64,000 nt of DNA from Arsenophonus nilaparvatae (GTDB taxonomy: Bacteria > Pseudomonadota > Gammaproteobacteria > Enterobacterales > Enterobacteriaceae). The notes below the pieces were generated by a model. It worked only from the letters and a program-made list of their open reading frames with translations. It had not been told where the DNA came from and did not search any database. The stretch lies in NCBI RefSeq assembly GCF_000757905.1, contig NZ_JRLH01000003.1; one strand, written 5' to 3'. The position numbers were made by a program, and so were the translations under genes. Below are positions 17,507 to 27,241 of this stretch, in pieces. Each line of letters begins with the position of its first letter. Within the stretch, counting starts at the first letter, position 1.

Positions 17507-17791
17507 ATGCAGTATGAGGATCAATCTTTATATCAGCCAGTTATATTAAAAACAGAACAACCTTGTTATGAAATCTCTGTCTGTAATTGTATGATATGTC
17601 AAAAATGGAATGGTGATCTGTTAATGACCTTTATTGTTGAAAATGGTTTGTCCATCGAAGGTAAGTACTATGTTAGTTATTGTCGCTATTCTATATGGCT
17701 AATGCGAATATTTTACCATAAATATGGCACGCATCTTTTTTCTAAGATGTTTAAACCTGAAAGTTATTATGCCAATGCTGTTTTATTTTAA
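17507..17791 (+). CDS. Degenerate GFA-family (CENP-V fold) protein
   Basis: A 94-residue protein resembling the GFA / glutathione-dependent formaldehyde-activating fold. The first zinc motif is visible (CNCMICQKWNG), followed by the family layout and ending with KYGTHLFSKM. In intact members that last block is FCxxCGTHLF, with both Cys binding the second zinc; here they are Tyr and Tyr (FYHKYGTHLF). The N-terminal CxxxC-type start is also absent. The protein therefore lacks several metal ligands and is probably inactive or decaying. ATG 17507 is favoured over 17501 because AAGGGG lies seven bases upstream. Confidence 0.5.
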   Translation: MQYEDQSLYQPVILKTEQPCYEISVCNCMICQKWNGDLLMTFIVENGLSIEGKYYVSYCRYSIWLMRIFYHKYGTHLFSKMFKPESYYANAVLF

Positions 17792-17995
17792 AAGAGTAAA
17801 ATGGGTTTTCTAGTTACTCAATTTTATGTTAGTTGTAATCCTTTGCATTATAACCTTATTGAAAAAACGGCATTGTTTACAGAGCAACATATTCTTAATA
17901 CTTAAAAATAAATTAAACCAGTTTTTGTTAGATTTATAATTCTATAATCATCAGTATCTTGGTAAAATTTTAGTTGATGGTATTGAGGAGATTCA

Positions 17996-18412
17996 ATGAA
18001 AATAACTGAATATAATATCAATATATCAAGGTTGTTACAGCTCACTTTGAATTTTAGCTCGCAGATCTTAGTAATATTACTGGTATTTTTTTTAGCTAGT
18101 AAAACTTATCCGTTAGCATTATTATTATTTAGTATTAATTTAGCACAATCATCTTACTGTTTACTTACAGCTATCTTCAGTTATTTTCTTTATTTTGTAT
18201 TCATTTCGTTATTCATTAAATATTTCCAATCAGATTATCATTTTTATTTACATTATTTTATTTATATTGGCACTATATTTGTTGTCAGTTTGATTATTAT
18301 TGTTCATAAATCTGCTGTCGATACTATTATTTATGATGGAGTGCTGTTGTTATTGTTTTTGGCTTTATGTTTTGCAAATACTGAAAAAAATAAAGTGCGA
18401 ACAATAGTATAA
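17996..18412 (+). CDS. Putative four-helix membrane protein, 138 aa
   Basis: Not recognised. About four hydrophobic helices fill residues 25-130, with a short basic C-terminus. TGAGGAG stands seven bases before the ATG, a good ribosome site. It precedes uvrY by 180 bases on the same strand, with no visible terminator between, so co-transcription is possible. Nothing indicates its substrate or function. Confidence 0.6.
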   Translation: MKITEYNINISRLLQLTLNFSSQILVILLVFFLASKTYPLALLLFSINLAQSSYCLLTAIFSYFLYFVFISLFIKYFQSDYHFYLHYFIYIGTIFVVSLIIIVHKSAVDTIIYDGVLLLLFLALCFANTEKNKVRTIV

Positions 18413-18589
18413 ATTTATATTTCAAATTATTTTATATTGATTATAAATAGTATCTTGAATAATTAATATTATTTTTATTTTATTAACTTTCTATTTTTAG
18501 TTATAAAATATAGTGATTGTCTAGCATAAATAAATTTATATATTAATGATAATGACATTTTCATTACTTATAAGAAGAGGGAGATTTCT

Positions 18590-19246
18590 TTGATCAGTGT
18601 GTTATTAGTGGAAGATAATGAGTTTATTAGATTGGGAATGCAGTCTATTTTTGATAAAACAAAAGGTATGAAAATAGCTGGGCATGTTGTCTCTTTGAAT
18701 CAAGCCATACAATGGTGCCGAAAACATACGGCGGAAATTATTTTATTAAATGGCAGAACAAGCGACTATGAATTAATTAAAAAATTACAAAGTTTAATTA
18801 GGATGATCCCTGATATAGGCATAATTATGTATTCTACTGAAAAGAAAAATATCTATTTAATGAAGGCGCTAGAAGCTGGAGCACGAGGTTTACTGAGTGT
18901 GAAGGCGAAAGAAAGCGATTTACTGCATGCCATTCGTGTCGTCAAATTAAAGCAAAAATATTTGTCGCCGGATATTGCACAATGGCTGGTATTGCATCAA
19001 TTAGATACAGAAATGAGCAATCCTTTAAACCTATTATCTGATCGTGAATTACAAATTATGCTTATGGTGACGCGTGGTATACCGGTTGGCGAAATAGCAA
19101 AACAGCTCAACTTAAACACAAAAACAATAAATAGCTATAGATATAGAATGTTTAGTAAACTAAAAGTGCGTAGTGATGTAGAATTAACTCATATAGCTAT
19201 AACGAATGGATTGATTCAAACAGAGAGTTTTTATTATAGTGCCTGA
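18590..19246 (+). CDS. uvrY: UvrY-type response regulator with degenerate receiver
   Basis: A 218-residue LuxR/FixJ-type regulator, the BarA partner (UvrY/GacA/SirA) that in E. coli drives csrB/csrC small RNAs. The C-terminal helix-turn-helix is well kept (LSDRELQIMLMVTRG, NLNTKTINSYRYRMFSKLKV), and it is followed by uvrC as in relatives. The receiver is degenerate: at the phospho-acceptor position Asp54 (MDMSMPG in E. coli) this protein has Asn54 (LLNGRTS); the switch Thr is Ser, and the conserved SKG lysine region is SVKA. Acidic residues E8 and D9 remain. BarA phosphorylation as usually understood is not possible. Start is TTG 18590 after AGAGGGAGA. It overlaps uvrC by 8 bases. Confidence 0.88.
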   Translation: MISVLLVEDNEFIRLGMQSIFDKTKGMKIAGHVVSLNQAIQWCRKHTAEIILLNGRTSDYELIKKLQSLIRMIPDIGIIMYSTEKKNIYLMKALEAGARGLLSVKAKESDLLHAIRVVKLKQKYLSPDIAQWLVLHQLDTEMSNPLNLLSDRELQIMLMVTRGIPVGEIAKQLNLNTKTINSYRYRMFSKLKVRSDVELTHIAITNGLIQTESFYYSA

Positions 19247-21071
19247 ACTATTTGAACCGAAAGTATTTTTGCAGACAGTAACCAATCAACCAGGTGTATA
19301 TCGTATGTACGATACATCTGGGGTGGTTATTTATGTCGGCAAAGCTAAGGATTTAAAAAAACGGTTAGCGAGTTATTTTAGAGGACAAGTAACGAGCCGT
19401 AAAACCGAACAACTTGTTAAAAATATTGCTCAGATTGACATTACTGTAACACATACAGAAACCGAGGCTTTATTACTTGAACATAACTATATTAAACTTT
19501 ATCAGCCTCGTTATAATGTTCTGTTAAGGGATGATAAATCCTATCCTTATATTTTTTTAAGTGCGGATAAACATCCACGTTTGGCTATGCATCGTGGTGC
19601 TATGGAGGCAAAGGGGGACTATTTTGGCCCATTTCCAAGTGTTCATGCTGTCAGAGAAACGCTGGCTTTATTACAAAAGTTATTTCCATTGCGTCAGTGT
19701 GAAGACAGTGTCTATCGCAACCGATCCAGACCATGCCTCCAATATCAAATTAATCGCTGTCTTGGGCCCTGTGTTAAGGGGCTGGTTGCTGATGAAGAAT
19801 ATCATCAACAAGTAGAATATGTTCGTTTATTCTTATCGGGTAAGGATCAGCAAGTTCTTAATCAATTAATCCAAAATATGGAGCAGGCCAGTCAAGCTCT
19901 TAAATTTGAAAGTGCAGCGCGTTATCGCGATCAAATACAAGCCGTTAGAGCGGTTACAGAGCAACAATTTGTCACTGGTAATACGCAAGATCTAGATGTA
20001 ATTAGCGTTGCTTATCACTTAGGTATTGCTTGTGTTCAGGTGCTCTTTATTCGCCAAGGGAAAGTACTTGGTAGCCGTAGTTATTATCCAAAGATCCCTG
20101 CAAATACGCAATTAAGTGAAGTTGTGCAAACATTTTTAGGTCAATTTTATTTACAGGGTAGTGAAATTCGCTCTTTACCGGCAGAAATATTATTGGATTT
20201 TTTATTACCGGAAAAAGCGCTATTTGCTAATTTATTGACTAAAATAGCGGGACGTAAAATTAACATTCAAGTGAAACCGCGAGGTATAAAAGCTAAATAT
20301 TTAAAACTGGCTCGTACTAATGCAGCGACAGCATTGACCACCAAAGTTGCACAACAATCAACTATTCACCAAAGAATAGAGGCATTAGCTGACTTGCTAG
20401 GACTAGAAAAAATTTATCGCATGGAATGTTTTGACATTAGTCATACATCGGGGCAGCAAACTGTAGCATCTTGTGTTGTTTTTGATAGTAATGGGTCCTT
20501 ACGTTCTGAATATCGTCGTTATAATATAATTGATATTACGCCTGGTGATGACTATGCTGCTATGTATCAGGTTTTAACGAGACGTTATTGTAAACATGTA
20601 GATGAAAATAAAGTACCGGATGTTATTTTTATTGATGGTGGCAAGGGACAACTGGCTCAAGCAATCGGTGTATTCCAGGCATTAAATGTTGATTGGGACA
20701 TAACGCGACCCAAATTGATAGGGATAGCTAAAGGACATGATCGCAAAGCCGGCTTAGAAACATTGTTTTTTAAACCTGATGGAGAAGGTCTTTCATTACC
20801 GCCTGATTCACCAGCGCTACACTTAATACAAAATATTCGTGATGAATCACATAATCACGCGATTACAGGACATCGTCAGCGTAGGGCGAAAGTTAGAAAT
20901 ACCAGCACCTTAGAGTCTATTGAAGGGGTAGGTCCTAAACGTCGGCAGATGCTACTTAAATATATGGGGGGCTTACAAGCTTTACGTAATGCGAGTCTTG
21001 ATGAAATCGCAAAAGTGCCAACGATTTCATATGCACTAGCAGAAAAAATTTATAATGCGTTAAAGCAATAA
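19239..21071 (+). CDS. uvrC: Excinuclease ABC subunit C
   Basis: The nuclease of UvrABC nucleotide excision repair, cutting on both sides of the lesion. Its 610 residues match E. coli length. Domains in order: GIY-YIG 3' nuclease (residues about 16-95, GVYRMYDTSGVVIYVGKAKD), Cys-rich region (RPCLQYQINRCLGPC), UVR/UvrB-binding segment near 205-240, RNase H-like 5' nuclease (CFDISHTSG, IDGGKGQL, RDESHNHAI) and tandem helix-hairpin-helix at the end (IEGVGPKRRQMLLKYMGG). Start is GTG 19239, inside the uvrY 3' end, so the genes are translationally coupled. All main catalytic blocks are intact. Confidence 0.96.
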   Translation: MPELFEPKVFLQTVTNQPGVYRMYDTSGVVIYVGKAKDLKKRLASYFRGQVTSRKTEQLVKNIAQIDITVTHTETEALLLEHNYIKLYQPRYNVLLRDDKSYPYIFLSADKHPRLAMHRGAMEAKGDYFGPFPSVHAVRETLALLQKLFPLRQCEDSVYRNRSRPCLQYQINRCLGPCVKGLVADEEYHQQVEYVRLFLSGKDQQVLNQLIQNMEQASQALKFESAARYRDQIQAVRAVTEQQFVTGNTQDLDVISVAYHLGIACVQVLFIRQGKVLGSRSYYPKIPANTQLSEVVQTFLGQFYLQGSEIRSLPAEILLDFLLPEKALFANLLTKIAGRKINIQVKPRGIKAKYLKLARTNAATALTTKVAQQSTIHQRIEALADLLGLEKIYRMECFDISHTSGQQTVASCVVFDSNGSLRSEYRRYNIIDITPGDDYAAMYQVLTRRYCKHVDENKVPDVIFIDGGKGQLAQAIGVFQALNVDWDITRPKLIGIAKGHDRKAGLETLFFKPDGEGLSLPPDSPALHLIQNIRDESHNHAITGHRQRRAKVRNTSTLESIEGVGPKRRQMLLKYMGGLQALRNASLDEIAKVPTISYALAEKIYNALKQ

Positions 21072-21124
21072 GCGTAGTGGAATTGTATATATATTTTATT
21101 TTGGCCAGACAATTATAGAGCATG

Positions 21125-21673
21125 ATGCAATTAAATATTCCAACTTGGTTAACACTTTTTCGTATCATATTGATTCCGTTTTTTGTGTTATTTTTTTATC
21201 TTCCTTTTCACTGGGCGCCTTTTGTTTGTGCGTTTCTTTTTGTCATTGCTGCGTTAACTGATTGGTTTGATGGTTTTCTTGCCAGATTGTGGCAGCAAAC
21301 AACCAGATTTGGTGCATTTTTAGATCCGGTCGCTGATAAAATTATGGTAGTAACGGCATTAGTATTGGTGACCGAATATTATCATACTTGGTGGGTTACA
21401 TTACCGACAGTGACTATGATAGCGCGTGAAATCATTATTTCCTCATTACGGGAATGGATGGCGGAGGTAGGAAAACGTAGTTGTGTAGCTGTTTCTTGGA
21501 TTGGAAAATTTAAAACAGCCGCCCAGATGCTCTCATTAGTTGGATTACTGTGGCATCCTAATATTCAAATTGAGGTAATTGCACTTATATTACTTTATTT
21601 TGCGGCTATTTTAACGTTTTGGTCTATGTTTCAATATTTATCTGGCGCCTGGAAGAATTTGAATGAAGCTTGA
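21125..21673 (+). CDS. pgsA: Phosphatidylglycerophosphate synthase
   Basis: An inner-membrane CDP-alcohol phosphatidyltransferase that makes phosphatidylglycerol phosphate from CDP-diacylglycerol and glycerol 3-phosphate. The full catalytic signature D-G-x2-A-R-x8-G-x3-D-x3-D is visible in DGFLARLWQQTTRFGAFLD followed by PVADK. About 182 residues with several hydrophobic helices, the usual size. The second of two adjacent ATG codons (21125) matches the E. coli start MQFNIP. The order uvrY-uvrC-pgsA-tRNAs is the ancestral enteric arrangement. Confidence 0.95.
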   Translation: MQLNIPTWLTLFRIILIPFFVLFFYLPFHWAPFVCAFLFVIAALTDWFDGFLARLWQQTTRFGAFLDPVADKIMVVTALVLVTEYYHTWWVTLPTVTMIAREIIISSLREWMAEVGKRSCVAVSWIGKFKTAAQMLSLVGLLWHPNIQIEVIALILLYFAAILTFWSMFQYLSGAWKNLNEA

Positions 21674-21800
21674 TCGAAATGATTGAAAAATCAGCGAACG
21701 AACCGAATTAATTAATAATAGTATTGACTCAATACAGGAAACAAGTAGAATGCAGCGCATCAAACGATGCTGGGTTTAACTAACTAAGTATTGTGAGAAT

Positions 21801-21876
<76 letters not shown>

Positions 21877-21909
21877 ATATTAGCCCTACATATAAGCTAG
21901 ATTGAGTAG

Positions 21910-21983
21910 GGCGCGTTGGCAGAGTGGCCATGCAGCGGATTGCAAATCCGTCTACCTCGGTTCGACTCCGGGACGCGCCTCCA
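21910..21983 (+). tRNA. cysT: tRNA-Cys (GCA)
   Basis: A 74-base cloverleaf with acceptor GGCGCGT/ACGCGCC, anticodon GCA within GATTGCAAATC, T-loop GGTTCGACTCC and encoded CCA. Confidence 0.96.
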
Positions 21984-21990
21984 GAATTTA

Positions 21991-22077
21991 GCCCAGGTGG
22001 TGAAATCGGTAGACACAAGGGATTTAAAATCCCTCGGCCTTAAGGCTGTGCGGGTTCAAGTCCCGCCCTGGGCACCA
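21991..22077 (+). tRNA. leuZ: tRNA-Leu (TAA)
   Basis: An 87-base class II tRNA with a long variable arm (CGGCCTTAAGGCTG), anticodon TAA in GATTTAAAATC, T-arm GGGTTCAAGTCCC and encoded CCA. Phage-like sequence begins about 230 bases after its 3' end, making it a plausible former integration site. Confidence 0.96.
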
Positions 22078-22120
22078 TATTAAACACTTGTTGGTTATCA
22101 GCAAGTTAGCAACAAAAAGA

Positions 22121-22144
22121 GCAACCTCTAGGGTTGCCTTTTTT
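22121..22144 (+). terminator. Intrinsic terminator of the tRNA array
   Basis: GCAACC pairs with GGTTGC around a short loop and is followed by a T-run, 44 bases after tRNA-Leu. Confidence 0.85.
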
Positions 22145-22306
22145 GTGAGTTAAATCACGTTTCGCTATTAACTTTCGCTACTAACTTATCAATTTATTAT
22201 TGCTTTTGTCCTCCTACAGTTGGGACAATATTTATTTTTCTGTCATAGCGAGCAGTTTGTGTCATGTTTTTATGACTCGATATCTGTTATTTTCTGATAG
22301 GAGGCA

Positions 22307-23064
22307 ATGCCGCAGGTGATGACATTGTCAACCGAAGGCGGTGAGCAGCAAACACAGGAAATACAATTTTTAGAAGATGAGCAGGTAGAAACCGTTGATA
22401 CCTTTAAAAACGGGATTACCCAGGTTTATAACACTGGCACAGTCACACTAGTGTCAGAATCAGCTATTGTTAGCGGAACTGGCACCAAGTGGAGTAGTAA
22501 TAATCCTGTTGTTTCGATTGGCATGTTAATACTTATAAAACATAACAATATTAATTACCCTTACCTGATCAAAGCGGTTAACAGTGACAATGAATTAGTT
22601 CTAGCCGAAGCAGCGACATTTAGTGCAACAAATATCACCTATACATTAATCTTACTGAACCCAACAACAATAGTGACGCCGCACGTGCCTTGGTTGCCGC
22701 GAATGCCTATATTATTTATTTTTTGCAAAATATGGACACATGGCTGACAGAAACTGGCGTAGTTGAGATCACCTTGCCAAGTGGGAAAACGGTTAAGTTA
22801 GAGTCAATTAAAGCACTGCAAGAACTTATCGAAAAAACAAGCAAAACTGTGGGTGATAAATTTGATAAAAACAGTGTTGTGCAAGCAATTGGTAGAGCTA
22901 CTGATAAAGTTATGAGTCAAAAGGAAATTATTGATGGTAAACCTAATTATTATACTGACGGTGAGCAAGTTGATATTCTGATGTCGACCTGGTTGGATGT
23001 TAGGGTAGAGATGCCACCGAATTCTGTATGGCATCAAAAACAACATTCAATTAAACAAGATTAA
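22307..23064 (+). pseudogene. Phage tail-fibre gene fragment, frameshifted
   Basis: Two frames of one gene. The first (from ATG 22307) has a TFKNGITQVYNTGTVTLVSE and VSGTGTKW region typical of tail-fibre or tail-spike connector domains. Near 22665 the frame shifts, and the second continues through NSDAARALVAANAY, VVEITLPSGKTVKLE and a C-terminal PNYYTDGEQVDI and WLDVRVEMPPNSVWHQKQ to 23064. A normal tail fibre would be several times longer, so N-terminal parts are missing as well. The same C-terminal ending recurs at 35632, 37135, 38930 and 40660, each time just before a cargo gene, so this fragment is the best-preserved copy of the repeated cassette edge. Confidence 0.7.
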
Positions 23065-23266
23065 ATTATTTATCGGTAAATTTAATATTAATGAAATAAT
23101 AGAATTATTTTTGTGAAAATTAATTTAAATAAGACACGGGGTAGTTAAATATAATATTCATTTATTTTAATAAAAATTAAAAGATCTAACTATCTAAAAT
23201 TTGCTATGCTTTTTGTTGTTTATCGGTTGCAAAATATATTTTTAATAAAGAGCAGGGAAACATAAT

Positions 23267-24490
23267 ATGAGCGTATGGGACAGCTTTTATCGATTAGATT
23301 ACCTTGATATCGGATTTTATAGTAATTCCTCAGCGAAAAAAGCAACGATTTATGGTAATGGAAAAAACCAAGTTGAACTTTATTTTAAAGTTAAAATTTT
23401 AGATAAAAATAATAATCCGATTGATATTCCTGATGAGGAGCTAATTAATAATATCTATTTAGTCAATTATATTGATGGTAATAAAAATATCAATCCTTGG
23501 AGTCAAACCAGCAGAAAAGATGATTATGTTAAAGTTATTTCTTGGGATGTTCAATCGAGTGATAAACCAGTAGAAGACTATGCTGGTGAAAAAGTATTAA
23601 AGTATTACCTTTCTGTACCGACAGGAAATAATGGTATTGATATTAGTGCCGAGATTCATATTCCTGGCGTGGGTGATTTTAATACCAGTTCAACTGGCAC
23701 TGCAACCAAAAACGGACCATGAGGTGAAGTCGGTTCGACATTTATTTCTCCAAAATTTGTACATGTTAATTCAATTCCGGCAGTTGATTATACTCGGAGT
23801 GAGAACTTCCGTATAGAACTTGGATATGAGGAATATAGAAATAGTTTTAAATGGGAAACTCGTATTGATAAAGATAATAATTTTACATATCAGGATAATG
23901 GTAAAGTATGGCGCCAAGTTGTAAAACTTTTTCCGGTTAAAGACGTGGGTAATCAAACGTTTAAACATTGTAGCATAAATTCAGACGAAAGCACTGAATT
24001 AAAAGATGGTCAGATAAGTTTAGGGCGAGTAAATTGGAAAGAGGGGAGCTATGATGGTTTCAAAAATGGTATAAGTGGTCCAGGTAATGCTGATTGGATG
24101 AAAATTTATCCTTTTGCTGTTATTCAAAGTATAAAAAGGGGAGCAAAAAAGAATAACACTCAGGTCAATGTTTGGTTTACACCGAGAAAAAGTAATAATT
24201 ATGACTTTAGATTAGATGGTAACTTTGTATTGAAGGATGAAAAACATACATATTTAGCTTTCCACAAGACGACAATATTGAACGATAATTTCTCTAATGA
24301 AACTCCTATCATTTATATTTATAAATTTATACTACCAGATTTACCTGAATCTAAAGAACATGAGTGGGTTTCTATAGCTAAGTCGCCAGAGATTACTGTA
24401 ACAGATTACTTTGGTAACACTGCAAAATTTAAATTACTAATCGATGCTGGAGAATATTTTGATAAACCTGGTATTCAGCCTGCCAATTAA
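23267..24490 (+). pseudogene. Cassette family copy A, in-frame TGA
   Basis: A 407-codon gene of the unrecognised MSVWDSF family, broken by a TGA at 23720-23722 in otherwise continuous frame. At that point the paralogues read NGPKGE; here it is NGP-stop-GE. The N-terminal part has MSVWDSFYRLDYLD, then AKKATIYGNGKNQV, DKNNNPIDIPDEEL and IPGVGDFNTS; the C-terminal part ends with VTDYFGNTAKF and DKPGI. All members look beta-rich, lack a signal peptide and membrane helix, and end with a YGN-containing strand. The best-preserved tail-fibre fragment lies directly upstream, and a protease gene lies downstream. Function unknown. Confidence 0.7.
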
Positions 24491-24550
24491 ATTAGTGCAT
24501 TAATAAAGACTTTGTGTTTAATAAAGGCATAACTATTGTTTTAAACTAAA

Positions 24551-24572
24551 AGCCCTCTGCAAAACAGGGGGC
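24551..24572 (+). terminator. Hairpin after cassette copy A
   Basis: GCCCTCTG pairs with CAGGGGGC (one G-T mismatch) about 60 bases after the gene. The same position after each other cassette gene holds a hairpin of different sequence. Confidence 0.5.
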
Positions 24573-24679
24573 AAGATTATACCTTCTATAATGTTAATGA
24601 TACCTACAACTACTTGCGATATATCATTTATTGTCAATCAAGCATCTTCTATTTCACCATAATTAATAAAATCTATATT

Positions 24680-25050
24680 TTTTAAACCTTATTTTGACAA
24701 TTATCCATACTTTTTTATTCCACAACAGAGTGATCATTTTGTATTATTTAAATATACAAAATGTATTAAGTTTGCAAAAAAGTAATTAAAATAATTGGAG
24801 TAAGAAACAAGCAAAATAAAAATAAATATTTTTTATTTATTTGATCAAAAAATAACTGAAAATATATTTATGAATCAATATGAAAATATTTTTAATTAAT
24901 TTTTCTTTCTGTGGCAAAGTATTTTATAAAAAATAAGACAAATTAACCATATTACAATTAAATCTATTTTTTTATGAAAAATTAAAAAAAACATTAAGTT
25001 ACTTTAATTATCAATTAGCCATTTTTATGTGTTAGATATATTTGTGCAAC
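24680..25050 (+). repeat. Shared toxin-leader region, copy 1
   Basis: This leader of the protease gene is homologous to 42450-42775, the leader of the ADP-ribosylating toxin gene. Matching stretches include CCATACTTTTTTATT / TCATACTTTTTTATT, TATTAAGTTTGCAAAA, TTTTATAAAAAATAA and GTGTTAGATATAT, in the same order and spacing. It contains no ORF. Two different toxin genes therefore share one promoter/leader module. Confidence 0.65.
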
Positions 25051-25086
25051 TTTAATTTATTAGTATTTACCATATAGGGCATAAAA

Positions 25087-26952
25087 ATGGAAAAACATAA
25101 TATTGTTATTAAGTTTAATAGAGAGGTTATTCGATCAAGAAATAATCAAGAGTTGATCCTAAAATCTGTCGCGACTCAAGATAACTTTTTAACGCAGTTT
25201 AATTTTAAGTCTATTGTAACTGATGAAATGCTATTACCACAAAACCGCATCAATACAGTCAACTTTGAAAATTTAGCGGGGATTTGTTATGTGCAAAATA
25301 CTGACAATATGTCATTAGAAGAAAAAGAAAGTCTTGCACAAAAAATATCTACTTATGATTTTGTTGAGTATGCCTATGTAGAAAAACTAGCACCCATGGA
25401 ATTACCATACAATCCTCAGGTTAATAATAAAGAACGTCTTATTGATAAGACAGTTCACAATACACCAAATTTTACTCATCTTCAGGAATATAAAAGTGGT
25501 GTTACCTCTACTCATATTGGTATTGATATGGAATATGCCTGGTCTCTAGGTATAGCTGGTCAAGGGATAAGTATTGCAGATATAGAATGGGGATTTAATT
25601 TTGATCATATTAATCTAAAAAGACATAACTTCGTTGACTATGTTCCTACAACAAATCCCCTGAATAATGAGCATGGTACCGCTGTTGCCGGAGTGATGTA
25701 CGCTAAGGATATTAACTTTGGTGTAAAAGGAATGGTTCATGACGCTGAGTCATTTTATGGTATTTCTGAGATAAGTTATGGCCGCGCCGCAGGTATATCT
25801 CTAGGGTTGAGAGCATTAAGGGCGGGTGATATTTTTGTTTACGAGATGCAAACAGGCGGTATAACCGGTAAATATGTACCTGCTGACTTTGATTACGCTG
25901 TTTGGGATGTCACGCAAGAGGCTCTTAATGCTGGTATTATTGTTATTGGAGCTGCTGGGAATGGTAGTGAAAATTTAGACCAGAATATCTATTATGAATA
26001 TCGAAATCGCCCTGATCGTGGTGTAATTCGTGTTGGTGCAGGCGATGAATTACTAAAAAAAGCAAACTTTAGTACCTATGGTAGTATGGTGCATGTTCAG
26101 GGATGGGGTGGTAATGTTGTCACAACAGGATACGATGGCTTATATAATGGAGGGCCAAACAATAATTATACAAATGGATTTAATGGAACTTCTAGTGCAA
26201 CACCTATTGTCGCTTCAGCAGCGGTAGCCATTCAATCTTGGTATAAACAACAGACTGGCCAGGTTCTCACACCACGTGAAATGCGTGCGCTCTTAATTGA
26301 AACAGGAACACCGCAAAATATTAACGTCTCTGAAGGAAATGAACATATTGGCCCATTACCTAATGTTCGTAGTGCTATTACTGAAATGCGTCGCCGTCTG
26401 CTAGAAGTTGTCGCAATCATTGAAGGGCCATTATCGGCTAAAGGTGGTGCCCAAGTTATGTTATCTGCTGAAAAGTCAACATCAAAAGTAGCAAATATTG
26501 TTGCTTACGCCTGGCAACTTCCTGACGGCATTACCGCAGAGATTCAAAATCAATCGACACTGCATTTTATTACACCGGAAGTCTTTAAAGAGAAAATATA
26601 TCCTATCACTCTAACTGTTACCGATGCATTTGGTAATAGTGACAGTATCAATCATAATTTTATGGTGTTCAATGAATTTCCACTCTGGGAGAGGAATGGA
26701 CACTATAGGAAAGGTGCCAAAGTTAGCTGGAAAAATAAAAAATGGGTCGCAATAAGTAACAACCGTGGCTGGGAGCCTGGCGATGATTCAGGATACTGGA
26801 GAGAAGTCACGGACTACCCACTCTGGGAACCGACTAAACTTTACATGGTGGGTGATAAGGTCAGTTGGAAAAATAAAAAATGGTTCGCAATAAATAACAA
26901 TTGTGGCTGGGAGCCTAGCGATAATTCAGAATTCTGGAGAGAGATTCTGTAG
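25087..26952 (+). CDS. Subtilisin-like protease with chitin-binding-type repeats
   Basis: A 621-residue S8-family serine protease. Residues 1-110 are a propeptide-like region. The catalytic domain (about 140-420) shows Asp165 (ISIADIEWGF), His196 (NNEHGTAVAG), oxyanion Asn292 (GAAGNGS) and Ser369 (FNGTSSATP). Residues about 435-535 form a PKD/Ig-like domain. The end carries two near-identical carbohydrate-binding modules (about 536-577 and 581-621; PLWE...W...K.W.A...GWEP), like the type 3 chitin-binding fold of ChiA. No Sec signal is visible, so export by another route or release by lysis is implied. Chitin modules fit action on insect cuticle or peritrophic membrane; that is inference. Its leader is shared with the AB-toxin gene. 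Confidence 0.9.
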   Translation: MEKHNIVIKFNREVIRSRNNQELILKSVATQDNFLTQFNFKSIVTDEMLLPQNRINTVNFENLAGICYVQNTDNMSLEEKESLAQKISTYDFVEYAYVEKLAPMELPYNPQVNNKERLIDKTVHNTPNFTHLQEYKSGVTSTHIGIDMEYAWSLGIAGQGISIADIEWGFNFDHINLKRHNFVDYVPTTNPLNNEHGTAVAGVMYAKDINFGVKGMVHDAESFYGISEISYGRAAGISLGLRALRAGDIFVYEMQTGGITGKYVPADFDYAVWDVTQEALNAGIIVIGAAGNGSENLDQNIYYEYRNRPDRGVIRVGAGDELLKKANFSTYGSMVHVQGWGGNVVTTGYDGLYNGGPNNNYTNGFNGTSSATPIVASAAVAIQSWYKQQTGQVLTPREMRALLIETGTPQNINVSEGNEHIGPLPNVRSAITEMRRRLLEVVAIIEGPLSAKGGAQVMLSAEKSTSKVANIVAYAWQLPDGITAEIQNQSTLHFITPEVFKEKIYPITLTVTDAFGNSDSINHNFMVFNEFPLWERNGHYRKGAKVSWKNKKWVAISNNRGWEPGDDSGYWREVTDYPLWEPTKLYMVGDKVSWKNKKWFAINNNCGWEPSDNSEFWREIL

Positions 26953-26983
26953 TTTAAGTTAGGGATAATCCTATATATTGGTT

Positions 26984-27020
26984 AATCAGCTACTTTTATT
27001 TATAGTGGCTGATTTGCTTT
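26984..27020 (+). terminator. Terminator after the protease
   Basis: AATCAGCTACT pairs with AGTGGCTGATT (one wobble) around TTTATTTAT and is followed by a weak T-rich stretch. Confidence 0.6.
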
Positions 27021-27028
27021 TGTCTTAA

Positions 27029-27229
27029 CTTAATTCAACTATTCTGACTAAGTATCAGTTTAATCGTTTTTTATATCAATTATCACTACCAAAAAAGGTA
27101 GCAGTATCTGTTTATGGTGATGCTCAAGGATATTGCAATAGAGTAGAACAGATAATAAAAGATAACTTTGGTGCGAATACTGAAATTGTTTTTTATAAAA
27201 GTAGTAGCCCTGACTGCTGGAATAATTAA
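27029..27229 (+). pseudogene. Orphan C-terminal coding fragment
   Basis: An open frame of 66 codons without a standard start, ending at 27229. It reads KKVAVSVYGDAQGYCNRVEQ, then IKDNFGANTEIVFYKSS and SPDCWNN; it looks like real protein with two Cys. A strong terminator follows at once (27242). It is probably the 3' end of a decayed secreted protein or toxin-tip gene. No family is recognised. Confidence 0.4.
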
Positions 27230-27241
27230 GCCATAGTACTT

